Below, piece by piece: positions 11,771 to 26,000 of a stretch of 64,000 bases of DNA. The position numbers and the translations under genes were made by a program. Under the pieces are notes generated by a model. It was given only the letters and a program-made list of their open reading frames with translations, made no database searches and was not told the origin of the DNA. The DNA comes from Alitta virens (Eukaryota; Annelida; Polychaeta; Phyllodocida; Nereididae). Numbering within the stretch: the first letter of the stretch is position 1; every line of letters begins with the position of its first letter. The stretch covers positions 9,050,370 to 9,114,369 of the forward strand of contig OW028579.1 in the NCBI GenBank assembly GCA_932294295.1, read 5' to 3'.

Positions 11771-14700
11771 ATTGACAGCTTAATGTTGTTGACAGCTTAA
11801 TGTTGTTGACAGCTTAATGTTGACAGCTTAATGTTGACAGCTTAATGTTGCCGGCTTAATGTTGACAGCTTAATGTTGACAGCTTAATGTTGACAGCTTA
11901 ATGTTGTCGACAGCTTAATGTTGTTGACAGCTTAATGTTGTTGACAGCTTAATGTTGACAGCTTAATGTTGACAGCTTAATGTTGACAGCTTAATGTTGA
12001 CGATTTAATGTTGACGGCTCAATGTTGATAGCTTAATGTTGTTGACAGCTTAATGTTGTTGACAGCTTAATGTTGACAGCTTAATGTTGTTGACAGCTTA
12101 ATGTTGATAGCTTAATGTTGATAGCTTAATGTTGACAGCTTAATGTTGACAACTTAATGTTGACAGTTTAATGTTGACAGCTTAATGTTGACAGCTTAAT
12201 GTTGACGATTTAATGTTGACGGCTCAATGTTGACAGCTTAATGTTGCTGACAGCTTAATGTTGACAGCTTAATGTTGTTGACAGCTTAATGTTGATAGCT
12301 TAATGTCGACAGCTTAATGTTGACAGTTTAATGTTGACAGTTTAATGTTGACAGCTTAATGTTGACAGCTTAATGTTGACAGCTTGATGTTGACAGCTTG
12401 ATGTTGACAGCTTAATGTTGATAGCTTAATGTCGACAGCTTAATGTCGACAGCTTAATGTCGCCAGCTTAATGTTGCCAGCTTAATGTTGACAGCTTAAT
12501 GTTGACAGCTTAATGTTGACAGCTTAATGTTGACAGCTTAATGTTGACGATTTAATGTTGACGGCTCAATTTTGACAGCTGAATATTGTTGACAGCTTAA
12601 TGTTGTTGACAGCTTAATGTTGACAGCTTAATATTGTTGACAGCTTAATGTTGTTGACAGCTTAATGTTGTTGACAGCTTAATGTTGACAGCTTAATGTT
12701 GACTGCTTAATGTTGATGGCTTAATGTTGACGGCTTAATGTTGACGGCTTAATGTTGACGGCTTAATGTTGACGGCTTAATGTTGACAGCTTAATGTTGT
12801 TGACAGCTTAATGTTGTTGACAGCTTAATGTTGACAGCTTAATGTTGTTGACAGCTTAATGTTGATAGCTTAATGTTGACAGCTTAATGTTGACAGCTTA
12901 ATGTTGACAGTTTAATGTTGACAGCTTAATGTTGACAGCCTAATGTTGACAGCTTAATGTGGACAGCTTAATGTTGATAGCTTAATGTTGTTGCCAGCTT
13001 AATGTTGACGGCTTAATGTTGACAGCTTAATGTTGACAGCTTTATGTTGTTGATAGCTTAATGTTGATAACTTAATGTTGTCAGCTTAATGTTGACAGCT
13101 TAATGTTGACAGCTTAATGTTGACGATTTAATGTTGACGGCTCAATGTTGACATCTGAATATTGTTGACAATTTAATGTTGACCGCTTAATGTTGACAGC
13201 TTAATGTTGACAGCTTAATGTCGCCAGCTTAATGTTGCCAGCTTAATGTTGACAGCTTAATGTTGATAGCTTAATGTTGACAGCTTAATGTTGACAGCCT
13301 AATGTTGACAGCTTAATGTTGACAGCTTAATGTTGACAGCCTAATGTTGTTGCCAGCTTAATGTTAACAGCTTAATGTTGACAGCTTAATGTTGACAGCT
13401 TAATGTTGACGATTTAATGTTGATGGCTCAATGTTGACAGCTTAATGTTGTTGACAGTTTAATGTTGTTGACAGCTTAATGTTGACAGCTTAATGTTGTT
13501 GACAGCTTAATGTTGATAGCTTAATGTTGACGGCTTAATGTTGACAGCTTAATGTTGTTGACAGCTTAATGTTGTTGACAGCCTAATGTTGTTGGCTTAA
13601 TGTTGTTGGCTTAATGTTGACAGCTTAATGTTGACAGCTTAATGTTGACAGCTTAATGTTGACAGCTTAATGTTGACAGCTTAATGTTGACAGCTTAATG
13701 TTGACAGCTTAATGTTGACAGCTTAATGTTATTGACAGCTTAATGTTGTTGACAGCTTAATGTTGTTGACAGCTTAATGTTGACAGCTTAATGTTGACAG
13801 CTTAATGTTGCCAGCTTAATGTTGACAGCTTAATGTTGACGGCTTAATGTTGACGGCTTAATGTTGACGGCTTAATGTTGACAGCTTAATGTTGTTGACA
13901 GCTTAATGTTGATAGCTTAATGTTGATAGCTTAATGTTGACAGCTTAATGTTGACAGCTTAATGTTGACAGTTTAATGTTGACAGCTTAATGTTGACAGC
14001 TTAATGTCGGCAGCTTAATGTTGCCAGCTTAATGTTGACAGCTTAATGTTGATAGCTTAATGTTGACAGCTTAATGTTGACAGCCTAATGTTGACAGCTT
14101 AATGTGGACAGCTTAATGTTGATAGCTTAATGTTGTTGCCAGCTTAATGTTGACAGCTTAATGTTGACAGCTTAATGTTGACAGCTTAATGTTGTTGATA
14201 GCTTAATGTTGATAACTTAATGTTGTCAGCTTAATGTTGACAGCTTAATGTTGACAGCTTAATGTTGACGATTTAATGTTGACGGCTCAATGTTGACATC
14301 TGAATATTGTTGACAATTTAATGTTGACCGCTTAATGTTGACAGCTTAATGTTGTTGACAGCTTAATGTTGTTGACAGCTTAATGTTGACAGCTTAATGT
14401 TGACAGCTTAATGTTGACAGCTTAATGTTGACAGCTTAATGTTGACAGCTTAATGTTGACAGCTTAATGTTGACAGTTTAATGTTGACAGCTTAATGTTG
14501 ACAGCTTAATGTCGCCAGCTTAATGTTGCCAGCTTAATGTTGACAGCTTAATGTTGATAGCTTAATGTTGACAGCTTAATGTTGACAGCCTAATGTTGAC
14601 AGCTTAATGTTGACAGCTTAATGTTGACTGCCTAATGTTGTTGCCAGCTTAATCTTGACAGCTTAATGTTGACAGCTTAATGTTGACGATTTAATGTTGA

Positions 14701-17570
14701 TGGCTCAATGTTGACAGCTTAATGTTGTTGACAGTTTAATGTTGTTGACAGCTTAATGTTGACAGCTTAATGTTGTTGACAGCTTAATGTTGATAGCTTA
14801 ATGTTGACGGCTTAATGTTGACAGCTTAATGTTGTTGACAGCTTAATGTTGTTGACAGCCTAATGTTGTTGGCTTAATGTTGTTGGCTTAATGTTGACAG
14901 CTTAATGTTGACAGCTTAATGTTGACAGCTTAATGTTGACAGCTTAATGTTGACAGCTTAATGTTGACAGCTTAATGTTGACAGCTTAATGTTGACAGCC
15001 TAATGTTGTTGACAGCTTAATGTTGTTGACAGCTTAATGTTGACAGCTTAATGTTGACAGCTTAATGTTGCCAGCTTAATGTTGACAGCTTAATGTTGAC
15101 TGCTTAATGTTGTCGACAGCTTAATGTTGACAGCTTAATGTTGTCGACAGCTTAATGTTGTTGACAGCTTAATGTTGTTGACAGCTTAAAGTTGACAGCT
15201 TAATGTTGACAGCTTAATGTTGACAGCTTAATGTTGACGATTTAATGTTGACGGCTCAATGTTGATAGCTTAATGTTGTTGACAGCTTAATGTTGACAGC
15301 TTAATGTTGTTGACAGCTTAATGTTGATAGCTTAATGTTGATAGCTTAATGTTGACAGCTTTATGTTGACAACTTAATGTTGACAGTTTAATGTTGACAG
15401 CTTAATGTTGACAGCTTAATGTTGACGATTTAATGTTGACGGCTCAATGTTGACAGCTTAATGTTGTTGACAGCTTAATGTTGACAGCTTAATGTTGTTG
15501 ACAGCTTAATGTTGATAGCTTAATGTTGACAGCTTAATGTTGACAGTTTAATGTTGACAGTTTAATGTTGACAGCTTAATGTTGACAGCTTAATGTTGAC
15601 AGCTTGATGATGACAGCTTGATGTTGACAGCTTAATGTTGATAGCTTAATGTCGACAGCTTAATTTCGACAGCTTAATGTCGCCAGCTTAATGTTGCAAG
15701 CTTAATGTTGACAGCTTAATGTTGATGGCTTAATGTTGACAGCTTAATGTTGACAGCTTAATGTTGACAGCTTAATGTTGACAGCTTAATGTTGACAGCT
15801 TAATGTTGACGATTTAATGTTGACGGCTCAATTTTGACAGCTGAATATTGTTGACAGCTTAATGTTGTTGACAGCTTAATGATGACAGCTTAATATTGTT
15901 GACAGCTTAATGTTGTTGACAGCTTAATGTTGACAATTAATGTTGATGGCTCAATGTTGACAGCTTAATGTTGTTGACAGTTTAATGTTGTTGACAGCTT
16001 AATGTTGACAGCTTAATGTTGACGATTTAATGTTGACGGCTCAATGTTGATAGATTAATGTTGTTGACAGCTTAATGTTGTTGACAGCTTAATGTTGACA
16101 GCTTAATGTTGTTGACAGCTTAATGTTGATAGCTTAATGTTGATAGCTTAATGTTGACAGCTTAATGTTGACAACTTAATGTTGACAGTTTAATGTTGAC
16201 AGCTTAATGTTGACAGCTTAATGTTGACGATTTAATGTTGACGGCTCAATGTTGACAGCTTAATGTTGTTGACAGCTTAATGTTGACAGCTTAATGTTGT
16301 TGACAGCTTAATGTTGATAGCTAAATGTCGACAGCTTAATGTTGACAGTTTAATGTTGACAGTTTAATGTTGACAGCTTAATGTTGACTGCTTAATGTTG
16401 ACAGCTTGATGATAACAGCTTGATGTTGACAGCTTAATGTTGATAGCTTAATGTCGACAGTTTAATGTTGACAGTTTAATGTTGACAGCTTAATGTTGAC
16501 AGCTTAATGTTGACAGCTTAATGTTGATAGCTTAATGTTGACAGCTTAATGTTGACAGCCTAATGTTGACAGCTTAATGTTGACAGCTTAATGTTGACTA
16601 CTTAATGTTGTTGCCAGCTTAATGTTGACAGCTTAATGTTGACAGCTTAATGTTGACAGCTTAATGTTGACGATTTAATGTTGATGGCTCAATGTTGACA
16701 GCTTAATGTTGTTGACAGTTTAATGTTGTTGACAGCTTAATGTTGACAGCTTAATGTTGTTGACAGCTTAATGTTGATAGCTTAATGTTGACGGCTTAAT
16801 GTTGATAGCTTAATGTCGACAGCTTAATGTTGACGATTTAATGTTGACGGCTTAATGTTGTTGACAGCTTAATGTTGTTGACAGCTTAATGTTGTTGGCT
16901 TAATGTTGACAGCTTAATGTTGACAGCTTAATGTTGACAGCTTAATGTTGACAGCTTAATGTTGACAGCTTAATGTTATTGACAGCTTAATGTTGTTGAC
17001 AGCTTAATGTTGTTGACAGCTTAATGTTGACAGCTTAATGTTGACAGCTTAATGTTGCCAGCTTAATGTTGACAGCTTAATGTTGACAGCTTAATGTTGT
17101 CGACAGCTTAATGTTGTTGACAGCTTAATGTTGTTGACAGCTTAAAGTTGACAGCTTAATGTTGACAGCTTAATGTTGACAGCTTAATGTTGACGATTTA
17201 ATGTTGACGGCTCAATGTTGATAGCTTAATGTTGTTGACAGCTTAATGTTGTTGACAGCTTAATGTTGACAGCTTAATGTTGTTGACAGCTTAATGTTGT
17301 TGACAGCCTAATGTTGTTGGCTTAATGTTGTTGGCTTAATGTTGACAGCTTAATGTTGACAGCTTAATGTTGACAGCTTAATGTTGACAGCTTAATGTTG
17401 ACAGCTTAATGTTGACAGCTTAATGTTATTGACAGCTTAATGTTGTTGACAGCTTAATGTTGACAGCTTAATGTTGACAGCTTAATGTTGCCAGCTTAAT
17501 GTTGACAGCTTAATGTTGACAGCTTAATGTTGACAGCTTAATGTTGACAGCTTAATGTTGACAGCTTAAT
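11770..17570. repeat. 5.8-kb higher-order block, copy 1 of 3
   Basis: First of three successive blocks starting at a GTTATTGAC unit (A at 11771, 17574, 23022; period 5803 and then 5448). Landmarks pair with copy 2 at drifting offsets: L1 12567/18356 = 5789, L2 13150/19037 = 5887, L2 14295/20202 = 5907, L1 15829/21753 = 5924, L3 16596/22533 = 5937. The drift shows many small unit gains and losses, so this copy separated from copies 2 and 3 earlier than those two separated from each other. It contains a second GTTATTGAC segment near 17,427 shortly before copy 2 begins. Confidence 0.82.
15932..15944 (+). repeat. 13-bp deletion unit GACAATTAATGTT
   Basis: One of the few units whose length is neither 14 nor 17: a single base is missing (GACAATTAATG against GACGATTTAATG in the related blocks near 5340 and 8543). 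It is inherited in the subtype-A blocks near 21,855, 27,290, 41,535, 47,492, 51,007 and 58,406. The deletion therefore arose once, before those duplications. A second 13-bp unit, GACGCTCAATG, is found only near 21,974 and 27,408. Confidence 0.88.
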
Positions 17571-20500
17571 GTTATTGACAGCTTAATGTTGTTGACAGCT
17601 TAATGTTGTTGACAGCTTAATGTTGACAGCTTAATGTTGACAGCTTAATGTTGCCAGCTTAATGTTGACAGCTTAATGTTGACAGCTTAATGTTGACAGC
17701 TTAATGTTGTCGACAGCTTAATGTTGTTGACAGCTTAATGTTGTTGACAGCTTAAAGTTGACAGCTTAATGTTGACAGCTTAATGTTGACAGCTTAATGT
17801 TGACGATTTAATGTTGACGGCTCAATGTTGATAGCTTAATGTTGTTGACAGCTTAATGTTGTTGACAGCTTAATGTTGACAGCTTAATGTTGTTGACAGC
17901 TTAATGTTGATAGCTTAATGTTGATAGCTTAATGTTGACAGCTTAATGTTGACAACTTAATGTTGACAGTTTAATGTTGACAGCTTAATGTTGACAGCTT
18001 AATGTTGACGATTTAATGTTGACGGCTCAATGTTGACAGCTTAATGTTGTTGACAGCTTAATGTTGACAGCTTAATGTTGTTGACAGCTTAATGTTGATA
18101 GCTTAATGTCGACAGCTTAATGTTGACAGTTTAATGTTGACAGTTTAATGTTGACACCTTAATGTTGACAGCTTGATGTTGACAGCTTGATGTTGACAGC
18201 TTAATGTTGATAGCTTAATGTCGACAGCTTAATGTCGACAGCTTAATGTCGCCAGCTTAATGTTGCCAGCTTAATGTTGACAGCTTAATGTTGACAGCTT
18301 AATGTTGACAGCTTAATGTTGACAGCTTAATGTTGGCGATTTAATGTTGACGGCTCAATTTTGACAGCTGAATATTGTTGACAGCTTAATGTTGTTGACA
18401 GCTTAATGTTGACAGCTTAATATTGTTGACAGCTTAATGTTGTTGACAGCTTAATGTTGTTGACAGCTTAATGTTGACAGCTTAATGTTGACTGCTTAAT
18501 GTTGATGGCTTAATGTTGACGGCTTAATGTTGACGGCTTAATGTTGACGGCTTAATGTTGACGGCTTAATGTTGACAGCTTAATGTTGTTGACAGCTTAA
18601 TGTTGTTGACAGCTTAATGTTGACAGCTTAATGTTGTTGACAGCTTAATGTTGATAGCTTAATGTTGATAGCTTAATGTTGACAGCTTAATGTTGACAGC
18701 TTAATGTTGACAGTTTAATGTTGACAGCTTAATGTTGACAGCTTAATGTCGGCAGCTTAATGTTGCCAGCTTAATGTTGACAGCTTAATGTTGATAGCTT
18801 AATGTTGACAGCTTAATGTTGACAGCCTAATGTTGACAGCTTAATGTGGACAGCTTAATGTTGATAGCTTAATGTTGTTGCCAGCTTAATGTTGACGGCT
18901 TAATGTTGACAGCTTAATGTTGACAGCTTTATGTTGTTGATAGCTTAATGTTGATAACTTAATGTTGTCAGCTTAATGTTGACAGCTTAATGTTGACAGC
19001 TTAATGTTGACGATTTAATGTTGACGGCTCAATGTTGACATCTGAATATTGTTGACAATTTAATGTTGACCGCTTAATGTTGACAGCTTAATGTTGACAG
19101 CTTAATGTCGCCAGCTTAATGTTGCCAGCTTAATGTTGACAGCTTAATGTTGATAGCTTAATGTTGACAGCTTAATGTTGACAGCCTAATGTTGACAGCT
19201 TAATGTTGACAGCTTAATGTTGACAGCCTAATGTTGTTGCCAGCTTAATGTTAACAGCTTAATGTTGACAGCTTAATGTTGACAGCTTAATGTTGACGAT
19301 TTAATGTTGATGGCTCAATGTTGACAGCTTAATGTTGTTGACAGTTTAATGTTGTTGACAGCTTAATGTTGACAGCTTAATGTTGTTGACAGCTTAATGT
19401 TGATAGCTTAATGTTGACGGCTTAATGTTGACAGCTTAATGTTGTTGACAGCTTAATGTTGTTGACAGCCTAATGTTGTTGGCTTAATGTTGTTGGCTTA
19501 ATGTTGACAGCTTAATGTTGACAGCTTAATGTTGACAGCTTAATGTTGACAGCTTAATGTTGACAGCTTAATGTTGACAGCTTAATGTTATTGACAGCTT
19601 AATGTTGTTGACAGCTTAATGTTGTTGACAGCTTAATGTTGACAGCTTAATGTTGACAGCTTAATGTTGCCAGCTTAATGTTGACAGCTTAATGTTGACG
19701 GCTTAATGTTGACGGCTTAATGTTGACGGCTTAATGTTGACAGCTTAATGTTGTTGACAGCTTAATGTTGTTGACAGCTTAATGTTGACAGCTTAATGTT
19801 GTTGACAGCTTAATGTTGATAGCTTAATGTTGATAGCTTAATGTTGACAGCTTAATGTTGACAGCTTAATGTTGACAGTTTAATGCTGACAGCTTAATGT
19901 TGACAGCTTAATGTCGGCAGCTTAATGTTGCCAGCTTAATGTTGACAGCTTAATGTTGATAGCTTAATGTTGACAGCTTAATGTTGACAGCCTAATGTTG
20001 ACAGCTTAATGTGGACAGCTTAATGTTGATAGCTTAATGTTGTTGCCAGCTTAATGTTGACAGCTTAATGTTGACAGCTTAATGTTGACAGCTTAATGTT
20101 GTTGATAGCTTAATGTTGATAACTTAATGTTGTCAGCTTAATGTTGACAGCTTAATGTTGACAGCTTAATGTTGACGATTTAATGTTGACGGCTCAATGT
20201 TGACATCTGAATATTGTTGACAATTTAATGTTGACCGCTTAATGTTGACAGCTTAATGTTGTTGACAGCTTAATGTTGTTGACAGCTTAATGTTGACAGC
20301 TTAATGTTGACAGCTTAATGTTGACAGCTTAATGTTGACAGCTTAATGTTGACAGCTTAATGTTGACAGCTTAATGTTGACAGCTTAATGTTGACAGTTT
20401 AATGTTGACAGCTTAATGCTGACAGCTTAATGTCGCCAGCTTAATGTTGCCAGCTTAATGTTGACAGCTTAATGTTGATAGCTTAATGTTGACAGCTTAA

Positions 20501-23020
20501 TGTTGACAGAGTAATGTTGACAGCTTAATGTTGACAGCTTAATGTTGACTGCCTAATGTTGTTGCCAGCTTAATGTTGACAGCTTAATGTTGATAGCTTA
20601 ATGTTGACAGCTTAATGTTGACGATTTAATGTTGATGGCTCAATGTTGACAGCTTAATGTTGTTGACAGTTTAATGTTGTTGACAGCTTAATGTTGACAG
20701 CTTAATGTTGTTGACAGCTTAATGTTGATAGCTTAATGTTGACGGCTTAATGTTGACAGCTTAATGTTGTTGACAGCTTAATGTTGTTGACAGCCTAATG
20801 TTGTTGGCTTAATGTTGTTGGCTTAATGTTGACAGCTTAATGTTGACAGCTTAATGTTGACAGCTTAATGTTGACAGCTTAATGTTGACAGCTTAATGTT
20901 GACAGCCTAATGTTGTTGACAGCTTAATGTTGTTGACAGCTTAATGTTGACAGCTTAATGTTGACAGCTTAATGTTGCCAGCTTAATGTTGACAGCTTAA
21001 TGTTGACAGCTTAATGTTGTCGACAGCTTAATGTTGACAGCTTAATGTTGTCGACAGCTTAATGTTGTTGACAGCTTAATGTTGTTGACAGCTTAAAGTT
21101 GACAGCTTAATGTTGACAGCTTAATGTTGACAGCTTAATGTTGACGATTTAATGTTGACGGCTCAATGTTGATAGCTTAATGTTGTTGACAGCTTAATGT
21201 TGTTGACAGCTTAATGTTGACAGCTTAATGTTGTTGACAGCTTAATGTTGATAGCTTAATGTTGATAGCTTAATGTTGACAGCTTAATGTTGACAACTTA
21301 ATGTTGACAGTTTAATGTTGACAGCTTAATGTTGACAGCTTAATGTTGACGATTTAATGTTGACGGCTCAATGTTGACAGCTTAATGTTGTTGACAGCTT
21401 AATGTTGACAGCTTAATGTTGTTGACAGCTTAATGTTGATAGCTTAATGTTGACAGCTTAATGTTGACAGTTTAATGTTGACAGTTTAATGTTGACAGCT
21501 TAATGTTGACAGCTTAATGTTGACAGCTTGATGATGACAGCTTGATGTTGACAGCTTAATGTTGATAGCTTAATGTCGACAGCTTAATTTCGACAGCTTA
21601 ATGTCGCCAGCTTAATGTTGCAAGCTTAATGTTGACAGCTTAATGTTGATGGCTTAATGTTGACAGCTTAATGTTGACAGCTTAATGTTGACAGCTTAAT
21701 GTTGACAGCTTAATGTTGACAGCTTAATGTTGACGATTTAATGTTGACGGCTCAATTTTGACAGCTGAAAATTGTTGACAGCTTAATGTTGTTGACAGCT
21801 TAATGATGACAGCTTAATATTGTTGACAGCTTAATGTTGTTGACAGCTTAATGTTGACAATTAATGTTGATGGCTCAATGTTGACAGCTTAATGTTGTTG
21901 ACAGTTTAATGTTGTTGACAGCTTAATGTTGACAGCTTAATGTTGACAGCTTAATGTTGACGATTTAATGTTGACGCTCAATGTTGATAGATTAATGTTG
22001 TTGACAGCTTAATGTTGTTGACAGCTTAATGTTGACAGCTTAATGTTGTTGACAGCTTAATGTTGATAGCTTAATGTTGATAGCTTAATGTTGACAGCTT
22101 AATGTTGACAACTTAATGTTGACAGTTTAATGTTGACAGCTTAATGTTGACAGCTTAATGTTGACGATTTAATGTTGACGGCTCAATGTTGACAGCTTAA
22201 TGTTGTTGACAGCTTAATGTTGACAGCTTAATGTTGTTGACAGCTTAATGTTGATAGCTAAATGTCGACAGCTTAATGTTGACAGTTTAATGTTGACAGT
22301 TTAATGTTGACAGCTTAATGTTGACTGCTTAATGTTGACAGCTTGATGATAACAGCTTGATGTTGACAGCTTAATGTTGATAGCTTAATGTCGACAGTTT
22401 AATGTTGATAGTTTAATGTTGACAGCTTAATGTTGACAGCTTAATGTTGACAGCTTAATGTTGATAGCTTAATGTTGACCGCTTAATGTTGACAGCCTAA
22501 TGTTGACAGCTTAATGTTGACAGCTTAATGTTGACTACTTAATGTTGTTGCCAGCTTAATGTTGACAGCTTAATGTTGACAGCTTAATGTTGACAGCTTA
22601 ATGTTGACGATTTAATGTTGATGGCTCAATGTTGACAGCTTAATGTTGTTGACAGTTTAATGTTGTTGACAGCTTAATGTTGACAGCTTAATGTTGTTGA
22701 CAGCTTAATGTTGATAGCTTAATGTTGACGGCTTAATGTTGATAGCTTAATGTCGACAGCTTAATGTTGACGATTTAATGTTGATGGCTTAATGTTGTTG
22801 ACAGCTTAATGTTGTTGACAGCTTAATGTTGTTGGCTTTATGTTGTTGGCTTAATGTTGACAGCTTAATGTTGACAGCTTAATGTTGACAGCTTAATGTT
22901 GACAGCTTAATGTCATTGACAGCTTAATGTTGTTGACAGCTTAATGTTGTTGACAGCTTAATGTTGACAGCTTAATGTTGACAGCTTAATGTTGCCAGCT
23001 TAATGTTGACAGCTTAATGT
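17570..23020. repeat. 5.45-kb higher-order block, copy 2 of 3
   Basis: Pairs with the next block at an offset of 5448 bp on the left (GTTATTGAC 17574/23022, L1 18356/23804, L2 19037/24485 and 20202/25650) and 5434 bp on the right (L1 21753/27187, TGTCATTGAC 22914/28348, L3 22533/27967). The only offset change seen is 14 bp, one unit. Rare private variants are shared by both copies: GTTGGCGAT near 18,335, AATGCTGAC near 19,884 and 20,418, GACAGAGTAATG near 20,507, GCTGAAAATTG at 21,765 and the 13-bp GACGCTCAATG near 21,974. These are strong evidence for recent tandem duplication. Confidence 0.92.
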
Positions 23021-26000
23021 TATTGACAGCTTAATGTTGTTGACAGCTTAATGTTGTTGACAGCTTAATGTTGACAGCTTAATGTTGACAGCTTAATGTT
23101 GCCAGCTTAATGTTGACAGCTTAATGTTGACAGCTTAATGTTGACAGCTTAATGTTGTCGACAGCTTAATGTTGTTGACAGCTTAATGTTGTTGACAGCT
23201 TAAAGTTGACAGCTTAATGTTGACAGCTTAATGTTGACAGCTTAATGTTGACGATTTAATGTTGACGGCTCAATGTTGATAGCTTAATGTTGTTGACAGC
23301 TTAATGTTGTTGACAGCTTAATGTTGACAGCTTAATGTTGTTGACAGCTTAATGTTGATAGCTTAATGTTGATAGCTTAATGTTGACAGCTTAATGTTGA
23401 CAACTTAATGTTGACAGTTTAATGTTGACAGCTTAATGTTGACAGCTTAATGTTGACGATTTAATGTTGACGGCTCAATGTTGACAGCTTAATGTTGTTG
23501 ACAGCTTAATGTTGACAGCTTAATGTTGTTGACAGCTTAATGTTGATAGCTTAATGTCGACAGCTTAATGTTGACAGTTTAATGTTGACAGTTTAATGTT
23601 GACACCTTAATGTTGACAGCTTGATGTTGACAGCTTGATGTTGACAGCTTAATGTTGATAGCTTAATGTCGACAGCTTAATGTCGACAGCTTAATGTCGC
23701 CAGCTTAATGTTGCCAGCTTAATGTTGACAGCTTAATGTTGACAGCTTAATGTTGACAGCTTAATGTTGACAGCTTAATGTTGGCGATTTAATGTTGACG
23801 GCTCAATTTTGACAGCTGAATATTGTTGACAGCTTAATGTTGTTGACAGCTTAATGTTGACAGCTTAATATTGTTGACAGCTTAATGTTGTTGACAGCTT
23901 AATGTTGTTGACAGCTTAATGTTGACAGCTTAATGTTGACTGCTTAATGTTGATGGCTTAATGTTGACGGCTTAATGTTGACGGCTTAATGTTGACGGCT
24001 TAATGTTGACGGCTTAATGTTGACAGCTTAATGTTGTTGACAGCTTAATGTTGTTGACAGCTTAATGTTGACAGCTTAATGTTGTTGACAGCTTAATGTT
24101 GATAGCTTAATGTTGATAGCTTAATGTTGACAGCTTAATGTTGACAGCTTAATGTTGACAGTTTAATGTTGACAGCTTAATGTTGACAGCTTAATGTCGG
24201 CAGCTTAATGTTGCCAGCTTAATGTTGACAGCTTAATGTTGATAGCTTAATGTTGACAGCTTAATGTTGACAGCCTAATGTTGACAGCTTAATGTGGACA
24301 GCTTAATGTTGATAGCTTAATGTTGTTGCCAGCTTAATGTTGACGGCTTAATGTTGACAGCTTAATGTTGACAGCTTTATGTTGTTGATAGCTTAATGTT
24401 GATAACTTAATGTTGTCAGCTTAATGTTGACAGCTTAATGTTGACAGCTTAATGTTGACGATTTAATGTTGACGGCTCAATGTTGACATCTGAATATTGT
24501 TGACAATTTAATGTTGACCGCTTAATGTTGACAGCTTAATGTTGACAGCTTAATGTCGCCAGCTTAATGTTGCCAGCTTAATGTTGACAGCTTAATGTTG
24601 ATAGCTTAATGTTGACAGCTTAATGTTGACAGCCTAATGTTGACAGCTTAATGTTGACAGCTTAATGTTGACAGCCTAATGTTGTTGCCAGCTTAATGTT
24701 AACAGCTTAATGTTGACAGCTTAATGTTGACAGCTTAATGTTGACGATTTAATGTTGATGGCTCAATGTTGACAGCTTAATGTTGTTGACAGTTTAATGT
24801 TGTTGACAGCTTAATGTTGACAGCTTAATGTTGTTGACAGCTTAATGTTGATAGCTTAATGTTGACGGCTTAATGTTGACAGCTTAATGTTGTTGACAGC
24901 TTAATGTTGTTGACAGCCTAATGTTGTTGGCTTAATGTTGTTGGCTTAATGTTGACAGCTTAATGTTGACAGCTTAATGTTGACAGCTTAATGTTGACAG
25001 CTTAATGTTGACAGCTTAATGTTGACAGCTTAATGTTATTGACAGCTTAATGTTGTTGACAGCTTAATGTTGTTGACAGCTTAATGTTGACAGCTTAATG
25101 TTGACAGCTTAATGTTGCCAGCTTAATGTTGACAGCTTAATGTTGACGGCTTAATGTTGACGGCTTAATGTTGACGGCTTAATGTTGACAGCTTAATGTT
25201 GTTGACAGCTTAATGTTGTTGACAGCTTAATGTTGACAGCTTAATGTTGTTGACAGCTTAATGTTGATAGCTTAATGTTGATAGCTTAATGTTGACAGCT
25301 TAATGTTGACAGCTTAATGTTGACAGTTTAATGCTGACAGCTTAATGTTGACAGCTTAATGTCGGCAGCTTAATGTTGCCAGCTTAATGTTGACAGCTTA
25401 ATGTTGATAGCTTAATGTTGACAGCTTAATGTTGACAGCCTAATGTTGACAGCTTAATGTGGACAGCTTAATGTTGATAGCTTAATGTTGTTGCCAGCTT
25501 AATGTTGACAGCTTAATGTTGACAGCTTAATGTTGACAGCTTAATGTTGTTGATAGCTTAATGTTGATAACTTAATGTTGTCAGCTTAATGTTGACAGCT
25601 TAATGTTGACAGCTTAATGTTGACGATTTAATGTTGACGGCTCAATGTTGACATCTGAATATTGTTGACAATTTAATGTTGACCGCTTAATGTTGACAGC
25701 TTAATGTTGTTGACAGCTTAATGTTGTTGACAGCTTAATGTTGACAGCTTAATGTTGACAGCTTAATGTTGACAGCTTAATGTTGACAGCTTAATGTTGA
25801 CAGCTTAATGTTGACAGCTTAATGTTGACAGCTTAATGTTGACAGTTTAATGTTGACAGCTTAATGCTGACAGCTTAATGTCGCCAGCTTAATGTTGCCA
25901 GCTTAATGTTGACAGCTTAATGTTGATAGCTTAATGTTGACAGCTTAATGTTGACAGAGTAATGTTGACAGCTTAATGTTGACAGCTTAATGTTGACTGC